Shown: in pieces, positions 56,634-64,000 of the stretch
Layout of the letters: each line of letters opens with the position of its first letter
How positions within the stretch are numbered: the first letter of the stretch is position 1
Source: Sphingomonas sp. BK345
Lineage (GTDB): Bacteria > Pseudomonadota > Alphaproteobacteria > Sphingomonadales > Sphingomonadaceae
NCBI RefSeq assembly: GCF_014193845.1
Contig: NZ_JACHZX010000001.1
Span: forward strand, 682,001 to 746,000
Length of the DNA stretch: 64,000 bases
Direction: 5' to 3'
Program-made: the position numbers and the translations under genes
Notes under the pieces: model-generated
What the model saw: the letters and a program-made list of their open reading frames with translations, nothing else
Told to the model about the DNA's origin: nothing
Databases searched by the model: none

Positions 56634-57425
56634 CTATGACAGATTTTGGTTAACGTATTTCAGCATGTCGTCGGTCGCCGAGATCATCTTCGAGTTGACC
56701 TCATAGGCGCGCTGGGTCTCGATCATGTCGACCAGCTCTTCCACGACGTTGACGTTGCTCGCCTCCAGCGTGCCCTGGCGGACGCGGCCGCGACCGTCCT
56801 CGCCCGGCACGCCGAGGTTGGCGGCGCCGCTGGCGGCGCTCTCGGTGAGGAAATTGTCGCCCGTCGCGGTCAGCCCCGCCGGGTTGGGAAAGCTGGCGAC
56901 CTGGATCTGGCCGAGGTTCTGCGCCTGGTCCTGCCCCGGCACGGTGGCCGAGACGGTGCCGTCGAGCCCGATCGTGATCTGCGTGGCGTTGGCGGGCACG
57001 GTGATGCCCGGCATCACCTGATAGCCCTGACTGGTGATCAGCAGCCCCTCGGGCGAGCGCGAGAAATTGCCCGCGCGCGTGTAGCCGAGCTGGCCGCCGG
57101 GCATCTGCACCTGAAAATAGCCGTCACCGTCGAGCGCGAGGTCGAGGCTGTTGCCGGTCTGGTTCATCGAGCCCTGCGTCTCGGTGCGCGACGTGCCCTG
57201 CACGCGCACGCCGGTGCCGAGGTTGAGCCCGGTGGCGTATTTGCTCTCCGCGGTCGACTGCGCGCCAGCGGCGGTGACGACCTGGTACGACAGCGTCTCG
57301 AACGAGGCGCGGTCGCGCTTGAAGCCGGTGGTGCTGACGTTGGCGAGGTTGTTCGAGATCACTCGCATGCGCGTGTCCTGGGCGTCGAGCCCGGTACGCG
57401 CGATGTGCATGGCGGACGTGGTCAT
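56634..57425 (-). CDS. flgG: flagellar distal rod protein FlgG
   Basis: Distal rod subunit. The 263-residue product has SAMHIARTGLDAQDTRMRVI and SNNLANVSTTGFKRDRA at the N-terminus, YFQVQMPGGQLGYTRAGNF in the middle and LVDMIETQRAYEVNSKMISA at the C-terminus. It lies between flgF and flgH in one operon. Confidence 0.97.
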   Translation of the reverse strand: MTTSAMHIARTGLDAQDTRMRVISNNLANVSTTGFKRDRASFETLSYQVVTAAGAQSTAESKYATGLNLGTGVRVQGTSRTETQGSMNQTGNSLDLALDGDGYFQVQMPGGQLGYTRAGNFSRSPEGLLITSQGYQVMPGITVPANATQITIGLDGTVSATVPGQDQAQNLGQIQVASFPNPAGLTATGDNFLTESAASGAANLGVPGEDGRGRVRQGTLEASNVNVVEELVDMIETQRAYEVNSKMISATDDMLKYVNQNLS

Positions 57426-57439
57426 GGTCTAATCCTTCC

Positions 57440-58192
57440 TCAGCCCGGCAGGCGCATCACCGATGCGCTCGACTCGTCCATGGATTTGGCCTCCTTGAGC
57501 AGGTTGGCCTGGAGCTCGTAGCTGCGCTGGTTCTCGATCATGTCGACCAGCGCCTCGGTCATGTTGACGTTCGATCCCTCGAGCGCGCCCGCGGTGACCT
57601 TGCCGTCGAGGTTCTCGGGCAGCGTGCCGCCGCCGCGCACGTGGAGCAGGTTGTCGAGCCCCTTCACCGTGTCGGACCCGGCCGAGGAGACCAGCTTGAG
57701 CCGGTCGATCACCTGCGGCTGCCCGCTCTTGTCGCCCTGCGGCACGATCGAGACCGAGCCGTCCGAGCCGATCGACACCGACTCATAGGGCGGCAGCGTG
57801 ATCGGGCCGCTCGATCCCATCACCAGGAAGCCGTCGCCGGTCTGGAGCGTGCCCGATTCGGAGACGGTGAAGTCGCCGCGGCGGCTGTATGCCTCGCTGC
57901 CGTCGGCACCCTGGACGGTGAGCCAGGTGTCGCGGTCGCCCAGCGCGACGTCGAGCGGGCGACCGGTCTGCTGCATCGCGCCCGGCGCGCGGTCGGCATC
58001 GCGCACCTCCTCCGAGGTGGGCGCGCGCGCCGACAGCTGCGACGTGCCGTCGGAGAGGATGATGCGGTCGAACGAGACGCGGTCGGCGCGGAAGCCGGTG
58101 GTGGACGCGTTCGCCATGTTGTTGGCGATCGCGGCCTGCGCCTGCATGTGCGCGCGCAGGCCCGTCGCCGCGGTGTAGACCAGCTTGTCCAC
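57440..58192 (-). CDS. flgF: flagellar proximal rod protein FlgF
   Basis: Proximal rod subunit, 250 residues, with MDKLVYTAATGLRAHMQAQA, NNMANASTTGFRADRVSFDR and a C-terminal VDMIENQRSYELQANLLKEA. The central domain differs from FlgG. It precedes flgG by 14 bp. Confidence 0.95.
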   Translation of the reverse strand: MDKLVYTAATGLRAHMQAQAAIANNMANASTTGFRADRVSFDRIILSDGTSQLSARAPTSEEVRDADRAPGAMQQTGRPLDVALGDRDTWLTVQGADGSEAYSRRGDFTVSESGTLQTGDGFLVMGSSGPITLPPYESVSIGSDGSVSIVPQGDKSGQPQVIDRLKLVSSAGSDTVKGLDNLLHVRGGGTLPENLDGKVTAGALEGSNVNMTEALVDMIENQRSYELQANLLKEAKSMDESSASVMRLPG

Positions 58193-58224
58193 TTACATCC
58201 TCTCCTAGAACCCCGCCCCCGTGC

Positions 58225-59505
58225 TTACGCGCGGATGTTGAGGATCGACTGCGAGACCTGAGTCGCCGTATCCAGGGCCTTGGCGTTCGCCTGGAAGTTG
58301 CGCTGTGCCGCAATAAGGTTAACAAGCTCTTCGGTGATATCGACGTTGGAGCCCTCGAGCTGGCCCGACTTCAGGCTGCCGAAGCCCTCCGCCGCGGCGA
58401 AGCCGAGCGTCGCCTTCCCCGAGATGCCGGTCGCCTGCCAATAGTTGCTGCCGGCCTGGCGCAGCCCGGTCGGCGCCGAGAACTTGGCGATCGCCACCTT
58501 GCCCAGCGGCACGATGTCCGAGTTCGAGTAGCTCGCCTTGATGATGCCCGCGTCGTCGACGGTGATGCCGACCAGCTGGCCGACCGCGACGCCGTCCTGC
58601 GTGCGTGCGCTCACCGCCGCCGCCGCCGCGGTCTGGGTCGAGCCGGTGAGGTCGAGCGAGATGCCCTGCGCCGCGGCGCCCGAGGCGGGGATGAAATCCT
58701 CGAACTGGATCGTCTGCGCGCCCGTCAGCGCGCCCTTGGTGTCGTACACCTGGGTGATCGGGCCGGCCGAGGTCTGGCCCTGCGGCGTCAGCATCTGGTC
58801 GCCGACGTAGGTGAAGACCTGCCACGTGCCGGTGTTCGGCGGCGTCGCGGCGGGCTCGCCCTCCTTGGTGCGGACGTAATAGCTCGTCATCGTCATCGGG
58901 TTGCCGTTGGCGTCGTAGATGCGCGTGGCGACCGAGTTGTTGTACGTCGTCGTGTCGGTGCGCTTGAACGCGGCCGGGTCCTTCACCGTCGCGGTGGACG
59001 GGATCTGCACCTTGGTGGCGACGTTGTTGGTCATCTTCGGGGTGCCGCTGGTCGGCTGGATCTGCAGGTTGGTCAGCGACTTGTCGCCGGTCGCCGTGAC
59101 GTTGCCGTCGTTGTCGACGGGGTAGACCATCAGGTAGCTGCCCTGCGCGTCGATCACGTTGCGGCTCTCGTCCACGGTGAAGGCGCCGGTGCGGGTATAG
59201 TTGACCTGGTCCGACAGGCCGGTCGACTTCACCACGAAGAAGCCCTCGCCCAGGATCTGCATGTCGAGCGCGCTCTTGGTCTGGTTCGACGAGCCGTCGC
59301 TGAACTGCTGCACCGTGCCCTTCACCGACACGCCCGAACCGACCATCTTGCGCGGGTCGGTCGACACGTTCGACGAGATCACGTCGGCGAAGGCGGTGCG
59401 GCTCTTCTTGAAACCGTTGGTGGAGACGTTGGCGAGGTTGTGGCTGATGACCGACATGTCGGTCTGCATGGCCTGGAGACCGGAGAGCGAGGTGAAGAAG
59501 GACAT
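58225..59505 (-). CDS. flgE: flagellar hook protein FlgE
   Basis: Hook subunit. The 426-residue product starts MSFFTSLSGLQAMQTDMSVI with SHNLANVSTNGFKKSR and ends LVNLIAAQRNFQANAKALDT. The middle hook domains contain long Thr/Gly-rich stretches. An AGGAG site precedes the ATG, and 42 bp separate it from flgD. Confidence 0.96.
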   Translation of the reverse strand: MSFFTSLSGLQAMQTDMSVISHNLANVSTNGFKKSRTAFADVISSNVSTDPRKMVGSGVSVKGTVQQFSDGSSNQTKSALDMQILGEGFFVVKSTGLSDQVNYTRTGAFTVDESRNVIDAQGSYLMVYPVDNDGNVTATGDKSLTNLQIQPTSGTPKMTNNVATKVQIPSTATVKDPAAFKRTDTTTYNNSVATRIYDANGNPMTMTSYYVRTKEGEPAATPPNTGTWQVFTYVGDQMLTPQGQTSAGPITQVYDTKGALTGAQTIQFEDFIPASGAAAQGISLDLTGSTQTAAAAAVSARTQDGVAVGQLVGITVDDAGIIKASYSNSDIVPLGKVAIAKFSAPTGLRQAGSNYWQATGISGKATLGFAAAEGFGSLKSGQLEGSNVDITEELVNLIAAQRNFQANAKALDTATQVSQSILNIRA

Positions 59506-59547
59506 GGTGCGTGCTCCTGGGGAAAGCGGGACGAGGGAAAGAAGGGG

Positions 59548-60270
59548 TTAGGCGACCTTGCGGACCGCGGACGGGTCGACCGTGCCGAGCCCGGTGACGT
59601 TGAGGACGGGCGCGCCGCCGGCGGGCAGGCTGGCGGATTCCACCGGCGCCCAGACGAGCGAGGTGGCGTCGACCAGGGCCGAGCCCTTCGCCGCCTCGAC
59701 AGAGACGGTGTAGGGACCGTTCTCGATCTTGTTGCCGGCGTCGTCCTTGCCGTCCCAGCTGTAGCTGGCCTCGCCCGCCGCCTGGGCGCCGAGCTGGATG
59801 TTCTTGACGACTCGGCCGTCCTTGTCGGCGATCGAGACGTCGACGTCGGTCGCGTCGCCGGCCAGCTCGACAGCGCCGGCGATCCCGCCCGAGGTGCGCT
59901 CATAGGCGGTCGTGCCAGCGGTCAGCACGGTGCGGCCGACATAGCCCATCGCGTCGGTGGCAGTGGTGGAGTTGAGCCGCCCGCTGATGCCCGACAGCGT
60001 CTGGTTCATCTCGCTGATGCCCGCGACCGACGAGAATTGCGCCATCTGCGCGACCATCTGCGTGTTGTCGACCGGGTTGAACGGGTCCTGATAGGCCAGC
60101 TGTGCGGTCATCAGCGCGATGAAGTCCTTCTGACCCAGCGTCGACTTGCCGGTGGTGGCGCTGACGCCCGCGGCGGTGGTGGTGTTCGAGCGCGCCACGC
60201 CGGCCGAGGCGAAGATCGCGTCCTGCGTGGCCTTGTCGGTGGCGGAGGTGTTGGCGGTGATGCTGGTCAT
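59548..60270 (-). CDS. flgD: hook assembly scaffold FlgD
   Basis: Hook cap. The 240-residue protein has the conserved N-terminal block LGQKDFIALMTAQLAYQDPF then NPVDNTQMVAQMAQFSSV, and a C-terminal FlgIg-type domain (ASYSWDGKDDAGNKIENGPY). It follows flgC by 2 bp. Confidence 0.96.
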   Translation of the reverse strand: MTSITANTSATDKATQDAIFASAGVARSNTTTAAGVSATTGKSTLGQKDFIALMTAQLAYQDPFNPVDNTQMVAQMAQFSSVAGISEMNQTLSGISGRLNSTTATDAMGYVGRTVLTAGTTAYERTSGGIAGAVELAGDATDVDVSIADKDGRVVKNIQLGAQAAGEASYSWDGKDDAGNKIENGPYTVSVEAAKGSALVDATSLVWAPVESASLPAGGAPVLNVTGLGTVDPSAVRKVA

Positions 60271-60272
60271 GA

Positions 60273-60683
60273 TCAGCGGCCCATCTTGAGGGTGTCGAGG
60301 ATCAGCGTCTTGGCGGTCTGCATGACCTCGACGTTGTTCTGGTAGGTGCGCGCGGTCTCCATCATGTCGACCAGCTCGCGCGACTCATCGACCGCGGCGT
60401 CGAAGACGTAGCCGTCCTTGTTCGCCATCGGGCTGCCGGGATCGTAGCGCTTGGTCGGCGCCTCGCCGGCGGTGACGATCTGCTGCACGTCGGTGGTGGA
60501 GAGCCCGCTGGCCGCGTCGAAGCTGGTGCGGAACACCGGCTTCATCGTCTTGTAGGCGGCCTCCTCCGAGCCCGCGACGCCGCCCGCGTTGGCGAGGTTG
60601 GAGGCGGTGGTGTTCATCCGGGTCAGCTGCGCCGACATCGCGCGGCCGGCGACCTGGAAGATGGTGAGCGGGGAGCCGGACAT
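60273..60683 (-). CDS. flgC: flagellar proximal rod protein FlgC
   Basis: Proximal rod subunit, 136 residues: FQVAGRAMSAQLTRMNTTAS, NLANAGGVAGSEEAAYKTMK and VDMMETARTYQNNVEVMQTA. It follows flgB by 4 bp. Confidence 0.96.
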   Translation of the reverse strand: MSGSPLTIFQVAGRAMSAQLTRMNTTASNLANAGGVAGSEEAAYKTMKPVFRTSFDAASGLSTTDVQQIVTAGEAPTKRYDPGSPMANKDGYVFDAAVDESRELVDMMETARTYQNNVEVMQTAKTLILDTLKMGR

Positions 60684-60687
60684 CGTC

Positions 60688-61044
60688 TTACTCCCCCTTC
60701 AGCGCGCGCGTGATCTGGCCGATGCGCCCGTTGAGGAACGAGAGCGTCGTCTGATACTGGACCGCGTTCTCGGCGAAGGCGGTCTGCTCGGTGGAGAGCT
60801 CCACCGTATTGCCGTCCATCGAGGGCTGGGTCGGCACGCGATACTTCAGCGCGTCGCCGACACCGTCCGCGCCGCGCTGCTCGACCGCACCGAGCGCGGC
60901 CTGGAAGTCGATGTCGCGGGCCTTGAAATTGGGCGTGGACGCGTTGGCGATGTTCGACGCGAGCACGCCCATGCGCTGGCTGCGCACCTCCAGGGCTGCT
61001 CCGTGAACTCCGAACAAACTCTCAGCCACTGGCCGAACCTCCAT
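60688..61044 (-). CDS. flgB: flagellar proximal rod protein FlgB
   Basis: First gene of the rod-hook operon, 118 residues: LFGVHGAALEVRSQRMGVLA, SNIANASTPNFKARDIDF and the C-terminal FAENAVQYQTTLSFLNGRIG. A sigma-54-type promoter lies 40 bp before its ATG. Confidence 0.95.
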   Translation of the reverse strand: MEVRPVAESLFGVHGAALEVRSQRMGVLASNIANASTPNFKARDIDFQAALGAVEQRGADGVGDALKYRVPTQPSMDGNTVELSTEQTAFAENAVQYQTTLSFLNGRIGQITRALKGE

Positions 61045-61083
61045 GCGAGACGGGGATCGCCCGTCGCCTTCGCGGGAATGTCA

Positions 61084-61098
61084 GCAAGCCGCGTGCCA
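61084..61098 (-). promoter_or_regulatory. sigma-54 (RpoN) promoter of flgB operon
   Basis: Read on the minus strand, TGGCACGCGGCTTGC matches the -24/-12 consensus TGGCACG-N4-TTGC at every position. The predicted start of transcription is near 61072, giving a leader of about 28 nt to flgB. Class II flagellar operons of alphaproteobacteria commonly use sigma-54 with FlbD. Confidence 0.88.
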
Positions 61099-61250
61099 AT
61101 TGCTTCGTGCGGGGCGGATCGGGGGCCGGGGGGTGCGGAGCGGCAAGGGCTTGCCGGTTGCCGGCGCGGTTTGCCGGCAAACGGCGCTGACGGGTGGTCG
61201 CCGGATAGCTGCTGGACCGGTGGCCAGGAGCTCGCAGGACCGCGAACGCT

Positions 61251-61342
61251 ACCGTGCTCGGCGAAGGCCGGAGCCCAGGTGGGAAGGCGGTGGTGAGACC
61301 CACGCAGGTCCGCGCAACTGGCCCCCGGCCTCCGCCGGGGCA
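61251..61342. repeat. intergenic inverted repeat, family D, in the flgB-motA gap
   Basis: CGGCGAAGGCCGGAGCCCAGG and CCCCCGGCCTCCGCCGGGG arms. A partial copy follows at about 61437-61471, and TGCTGAACTCGTCTCAGGATGA at 61385-61406 matches a motif near 31693. The rest of 61045-61540 holds two promoters and no gene. Confidence 0.75.
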
Positions 61343-61513
61343 CGAGCGGAGTGGGGCTCTCCTCACTCCCCCCTCCTTCCTTCATGCTGAACTCGTCTCA
61401 GGATGACGCTAGTGGAGGGGGTGAGCGCCACTGCCGCCTTCCCACCTGGCCCCCGGCGTGCGCCGGAGCGGTAGAGGATGAAGCGCCGACCTCCTCACGA
61501 TCGCGCACCGAAC

Positions 61514-61528
61514 TGGCCCGCCCCTTGC
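61514..61528 (+). promoter_or_regulatory. sigma-54 (RpoN) promoter of the motA-like operon
   Basis: TGGCCCGCCCCTTGC has the required GG at -24, GC at -12 and correct spacing; only one base of the -24 block differs from TGGCACG. The predicted transcript start is about 61540, at or just before the ATG at 61541 and 13 nt before the ATG at 61553, so the message is nearly leaderless. Confidence 0.75.
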
Positions 61529-61540
61529 AACGACGCGGGC

Positions 61541-62266
61541 ATGACTCCCGGCATGTTCCTCGACCCCGCCGCGCTCGCGATCGTATTCGGCGGCACCGCG
61601 CTCGCCGCGGCGCTTCGAACTCCCGCGCGCGACCTCGGCCGCGCTTTGCTCGCGCTGCGCGTGCTGCCGCGCCGCCGCTTCCGCGCCGACACACGGCTCG
61701 ACCAGATCGCCGCGCTCAGCCGCATCGCCGCGCGTCACGGCGTCCACGCGCTCGACCGCAGCGTGATCCACGACGGCGACGTCGCCGCCGCGGTGGCACT
61801 GATCGTCGACGGCGCGCAGCCGGACGCGGTGGTCGCCGCGCTCGATACCGCGCGGCGCGCCCGCATCGAGCGCCACCGCCTCGTCACCGACTGCTGGACC
61901 GGCGTCGCCGAGGCCGCGCCGGCGCTCGGCATGGTCGGCACCTTGGTCGGGCTGGTCGCGATGTTCACGCGGATGAGCGACCCGGGCGCGATCGGCGCGG
62001 CGATGGCGGTCGCGCTGCTCGCTACCTTATATGGCGCGCTGCTCGCCAACCTCGTCGCCATGCCGATCGCCACCCGTCTGCGCGCCGCCGCACGGGCCGA
62101 GGCGCTCGAGCGCGCGCGCCTCGTCGCTCCGCTGGCCGAGCTCGCCGCGCGCGAGGCGCCGCGCGTGCGCGCCGGCGCGCGGCTCCACCCCGCGCCCGAG
62201 CCCGTCGCCGTCGCGGGCGACGCGGCCGAGGACGCCGACATCGTCTCGCACGAGCGGGCAGCATGA
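61541..62266 (+). CDS. motA: MotA/PomA-like stator protein, short N-terminus
   Basis: Flagellar stator channel subunit. The core matches MotA/PomA well: MFLDPAALAIVFGGTALAAA, IDGAQPDAVVAAL-like loop, and the paired membrane helices APALGMVGTLVGLVAMFTRM and GAAMAVALLATLYGALLANL. Aligned with PomA, residue 1 here corresponds to about residue 28, so the first membrane helix is missing. The upstream frame encodes only polar sequence, and the sigma-54 promoter at 61514 agrees with a start at 61541 or 61553. It has 241 residues (237 from 61553) and overlaps the motB-like gene by 4 bp. Confidence 0.85.
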   Translation: MTPGMFLDPAALAIVFGGTALAAALRTPARDLGRALLALRVLPRRRFRADTRLDQIAALSRIAARHGVHALDRSVIHDGDVAAAVALIVDGAQPDAVVAALDTARRARIERHRLVTDCWTGVAEAAPALGMVGTLVGLVAMFTRMSDPGAIGAAMAVALLATLYGALLANLVAMPIATRLRAAARAEALERARLVAPLAELAAREAPRVRAGARLHPAPEPVAVAGDAAEDADIVSHERAA

Positions 62267-62784
62267 GCGACGACGATCTGCTCGCCGACGAGGCGCCCGC
62301 GCGCGCGCTGTGGCTGATGACGCTGGCCGATCTCGCCTTGCTGCTCGTCGGCTTCTTCGTGCTGCTCCAGGCCAACCAGCAGCTCGACCCGCGCGCGCTC
62401 GCGGCCGGGCTGGCGGAGGGCTTCGGCGCCGAGGCGCCCGCCGCGATGCCGGTGGCGAGCTACGGCGTGAGCGGCTTCGCGCCGGGCAGCGCGACGCCCC
62501 CCGGCACGCCCGCCGCGCTCGCCGCCTGGGCGCGTGCCGAGCTGCGCGACCCGCGCGTGAGCCTCACCGTCACCGGCGCGACCGACGGCACCGCCGCGGA
62601 CGTCGACCCGCGCTCGCGCAGCGCCACCCTCCTCGCCGCCGATCGCGCGCGCGCGGTTGCCGCGGCGCTGGCCACCGCGGGCGTGCCCGACGCGCGGCTC
62701 GGCCTCGCCACCGCGGTGCGCCCCGGCCGCCGCCAGGTACTCGTCACGCTCGCGTTCGCGGGCGAACAAGGGAAAAAGCCATGA
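62263..62784 (+). CDS. motB: MotB-like stator protein with short OmpA-like domain
   Basis: Partner of the MotA-like subunit. One N-terminal membrane helix, MTLADLALLLVGFFVLLQ, carries the proton-binding Asp in LADL, like Asp32 of MotB. The periplasmic part is a reduced OmpA-like domain (VTGATDG, then AADRARAVAAALATAGVPDA), giving only 173 residues against about 300 in typical MotB. The usual NxxLSxxRA peptidoglycan motif is degenerate. It overlaps motA and flgA by 4 bp each. Confidence 0.82.
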   Translation: MSDDDLLADEAPARALWLMTLADLALLLVGFFVLLQANQQLDPRALAAGLAEGFGAEAPAAMPVASYGVSGFAPGSATPPGTPAALAAWARAELRDPRVSLTVTGATDGTAADVDPRSRSATLLAADRARAVAAALATAGVPDARLGLATAVRPGRRQVLVTLAFAGEQGKKP

Positions 62785-63299
62785 TCGCCGCCCTTCTTCT
62801 CGCCGCCGCCGCCACCGGCGCCGGCTTCCAGGACACCGAAGCGCTCGACCGCGCCGTCGCCGCCTTCACCGCGCGCCCGATCGGCAGCGAGGGCGGCGCG
62901 CGCGCCCCGGTCGACGCGCGGCTGCGGCTCGCCGCCTGCCCGATGGTGGCGATGTCGTGGCGCACCGAGGCGCATGACGCCGTAGTGATCGCCTGCGCCG
63001 GCCCGTCGTGGCGGCTGTTCGTCCCCGTGATCGCGCCGCCACGTGCCGCCGGTGCGGTGGCGCCGCGTACCGCCGCGGCCGCCGCGATGCCGGTACGCGC
63101 GGACCCGGTGATCCGCCGCGGTGACGCGGTGACGATCGAGGCGGGCAGCGACGGCTTCGCGATCACGCGCGAGGGCGTCGCGATCGCCGACGCCGCCCCC
63201 GGCGCGCGCGTGATGATCAAGGTGGACGACGCGCCCCGCCCGGTGCAGGCGGTGGCGGTCGAGGCGGGGCGCGCGACGCTGCCCGGCTGGCCCGAATGA
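62781..63299 (+). CDS. flgA: flagellar P-ring assembly chaperone FlgA
   Basis: Periplasmic chaperone for FlgI. The 172-residue protein has a short signal peptide (MIAALLLAAAATG), a DxxLRLAACP-type block (DARLRLAACPMVAMSWR) and a C-terminal SAF-like domain (VIRRGDAVTIEAGSDGFAIT, then APGARVMIKV). It is shorter than E. coli FlgA but of normal size for alphaproteobacteria. Confidence 0.85.
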   Translation: MIAALLLAAAATGAGFQDTEALDRAVAAFTARPIGSEGGARAPVDARLRLAACPMVAMSWRTEAHDAVVIACAGPSWRLFVPVIAPPRAAGAVAPRTAAAAAMPVRADPVIRRGDAVTIEAGSDGFAITREGVAIADAAPGARVMIKVDDAPRPVQAVAVEAGRATLPGWPE

Positions 63300-63377
63300 G
63301 CGGCGATAAAAAAGTGCTAAAGTCGCGCCACAGCCTGTCGTTTTTCCCGATGTCCACGGGGACCGACAGGTGCAGAG

Positions 63378-63674
63378 ATGGTGGAAGCGGTAGGAACATC
63401 GACGATCAAGGCGAACGACCTGCGGGTCGCCGGCGTGACGCGCGTCAGCGCGCCGATGCCGGCCGCCGCCCCGGTCGCCAGCAGCGCGACGACCGCGACC
63501 GTGGCGCCGCAGACGCTCGCCAAGTCGCTCGCGGCGGAGCCGCCGGTCGACGGGGATCGCGTGCAGCAGATCAAGACCGCGATCGCCAACGGCACCTTCC
63601 CGCTCTCGCCCGCGACCATCGCGGACCAGTTCATCGCACTTCGTTTCGACTGGATGGCCAATGAACAGGCGTGA
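63378..63674 (+). CDS. flgM: anti-sigma-28 factor FlgM
   Basis: Inhibitor of the flagellar sigma factor FliA, exported when the hook is complete. The 98-residue protein has a disordered, Ala/Pro-rich N-terminus and the conserved C-terminal part VDGDRVQQIKTAIANGTFPL followed by IADQFIA. It overlaps the flgN-like gene by 14 bp. Confidence 0.88.
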   Translation: MVEAVGTSTIKANDLRVAGVTRVSAPMPAAAPVASSATTATVAPQTLAKSLAAEPPVDGDRVQQIKTAIANGTFPLSPATIADQFIALRFDWMANEQA

Positions 63675-63972
63675 CGCGCTGGTGCGCGTGATCGACATGC
63701 TCCACGCCGAGATCGCGGCGTTGAAGGCCAACGACATGGCCGGGCTGGAGCGCGCCACCGGCAACAAGCTGCGCGCGATCGAGACGCTCCGGTCGCTCGG
63801 CGACGGCCCGGCCGATGCCGAGCTGCGCGGGCTGGTCGAGGAGGCCGACCGGCTCAACGACACCTGCCGCATCTACGTCAACCTGATGGCGGCAAATGTC
63901 CGCCGCCGCCTGCAACTTCTTTCCGGCCAGGGCGGCGGCGCCTACGGCCGCGCGGGCTTGGCTTACGCGTAA
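63661..63972 (+). CDS. flgN: FlgN-like flagellar export chaperone
   Basis: Probable chaperone for FlgK and FlgL. The 103-residue protein is almost all helical: IDMLHAEIAALKANDMAGLE, then ATGNKLRAIETL and LNDTCRIYVNLMAANVRRRL. The size and place directly after flgM fit FlgN, although sequence similarity is weak, as is usual for this family. Confidence 0.75.
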   Translation: MNRRDALVRVIDMLHAEIAALKANDMAGLERATGNKLRAIETLRSLGDGPADAELRGLVEEADRLNDTCRIYVNLMAANVRRRLQLLSGQGGGAYGRAGLAYA

Positions 63973-64000
63973 GGGGGAAGGACCCGACTGCGCTTCGATC

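Noticed and set aside
63300..63377. Sigma-28 promoter before flgM
   Set aside because: TAAAG is present near 63317, but no GCCGATA-type -10 box at the required 15-bp spacing.

Overview
The window is high-GC DNA from an alphaproteobacterium, most likely Sphingomonas or a close sphingomonad. The evidence is five TonB-dependent receptor (TBDR) genes in 64 kb, a SapC / tryptophan-halogenase / TBDR cluster, a CIRCE-controlled groES-groEL operon, a sigma-54-type promoter in front of a flg operon, and many GC-rich inverted repeats between genes. I recognised no tRNA, rRNA, CRISPR array, transposase or prophage.

Layout. 1-3762: a Mur ligase gene (3' end outside the window) and an LD-carboxypeptidase gene point away from each other. 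A foreign-looking 1.3-kb cassette with an HExxH metallopeptidase and a small partner gene lies between them, bracketed by a 153-bp direct repeat of the Mur ligase 5' end. 3763-7577: groES-groEL and a MATE pump. 7870-16857: two TBDR genes, each broken by a one-base indel, around sppA, a GNAT acetyltransferase and a DUF805 gene. 16928-19609: cstA, its ybdD-like partner and a Fis-type HTH gene. 19809-27708: a sugar-oxidation locus with two Tat-exported Gfo/Idh/MocA oxidoreductases, a Tat-exported SMP-30 lactonase and an intact TBDR, then an HxlR regulator and a divergent NAD(P)-binding protein. 27930-34342: DUF6496-like gene, glutaryl-CoA dehydrogenase, HWE histidine kinase, TBDR. 34811-41910: PAP2 phosphatase, CitE-like lyase, galE, msrA, Sua5/TsaC, an acyl-CoA dehydrogenase, a lipoprotein. 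41927-47603: GntR regulator, then sapC and a flavin halogenase divergent from a TBDR. 47785-51527: glutathione-dependent formaldehyde detoxification genes and a CoA-transferase. 51677-52098: two tiny overlapping genes. 52201-63972: flagellar genes, flgBCDEFGHIJKL on the minus strand and a motA-like, motB-like, flgA, flgM, flgN set on the plus strand.

Most notable: the repeat-flanked metallopeptidase cassette, which resembles a toxin-partner module next to peptidoglycan-recycling genes; back-to-back sigma-54-like promoters at 61084-61098 and 61514-61528, the second of which leaves the motA-like gene almost no leader and agrees with that protein lacking the usual first membrane helix; an FlgH with no cysteine; the coupled Tat-GFOR and lactonase pair with a leader resembling that of the nearby TBDR; a strongly folded 96-nt intergenic element at 14303-14398; and at least five families of intergenic inverted repeats that often touch gene ends.
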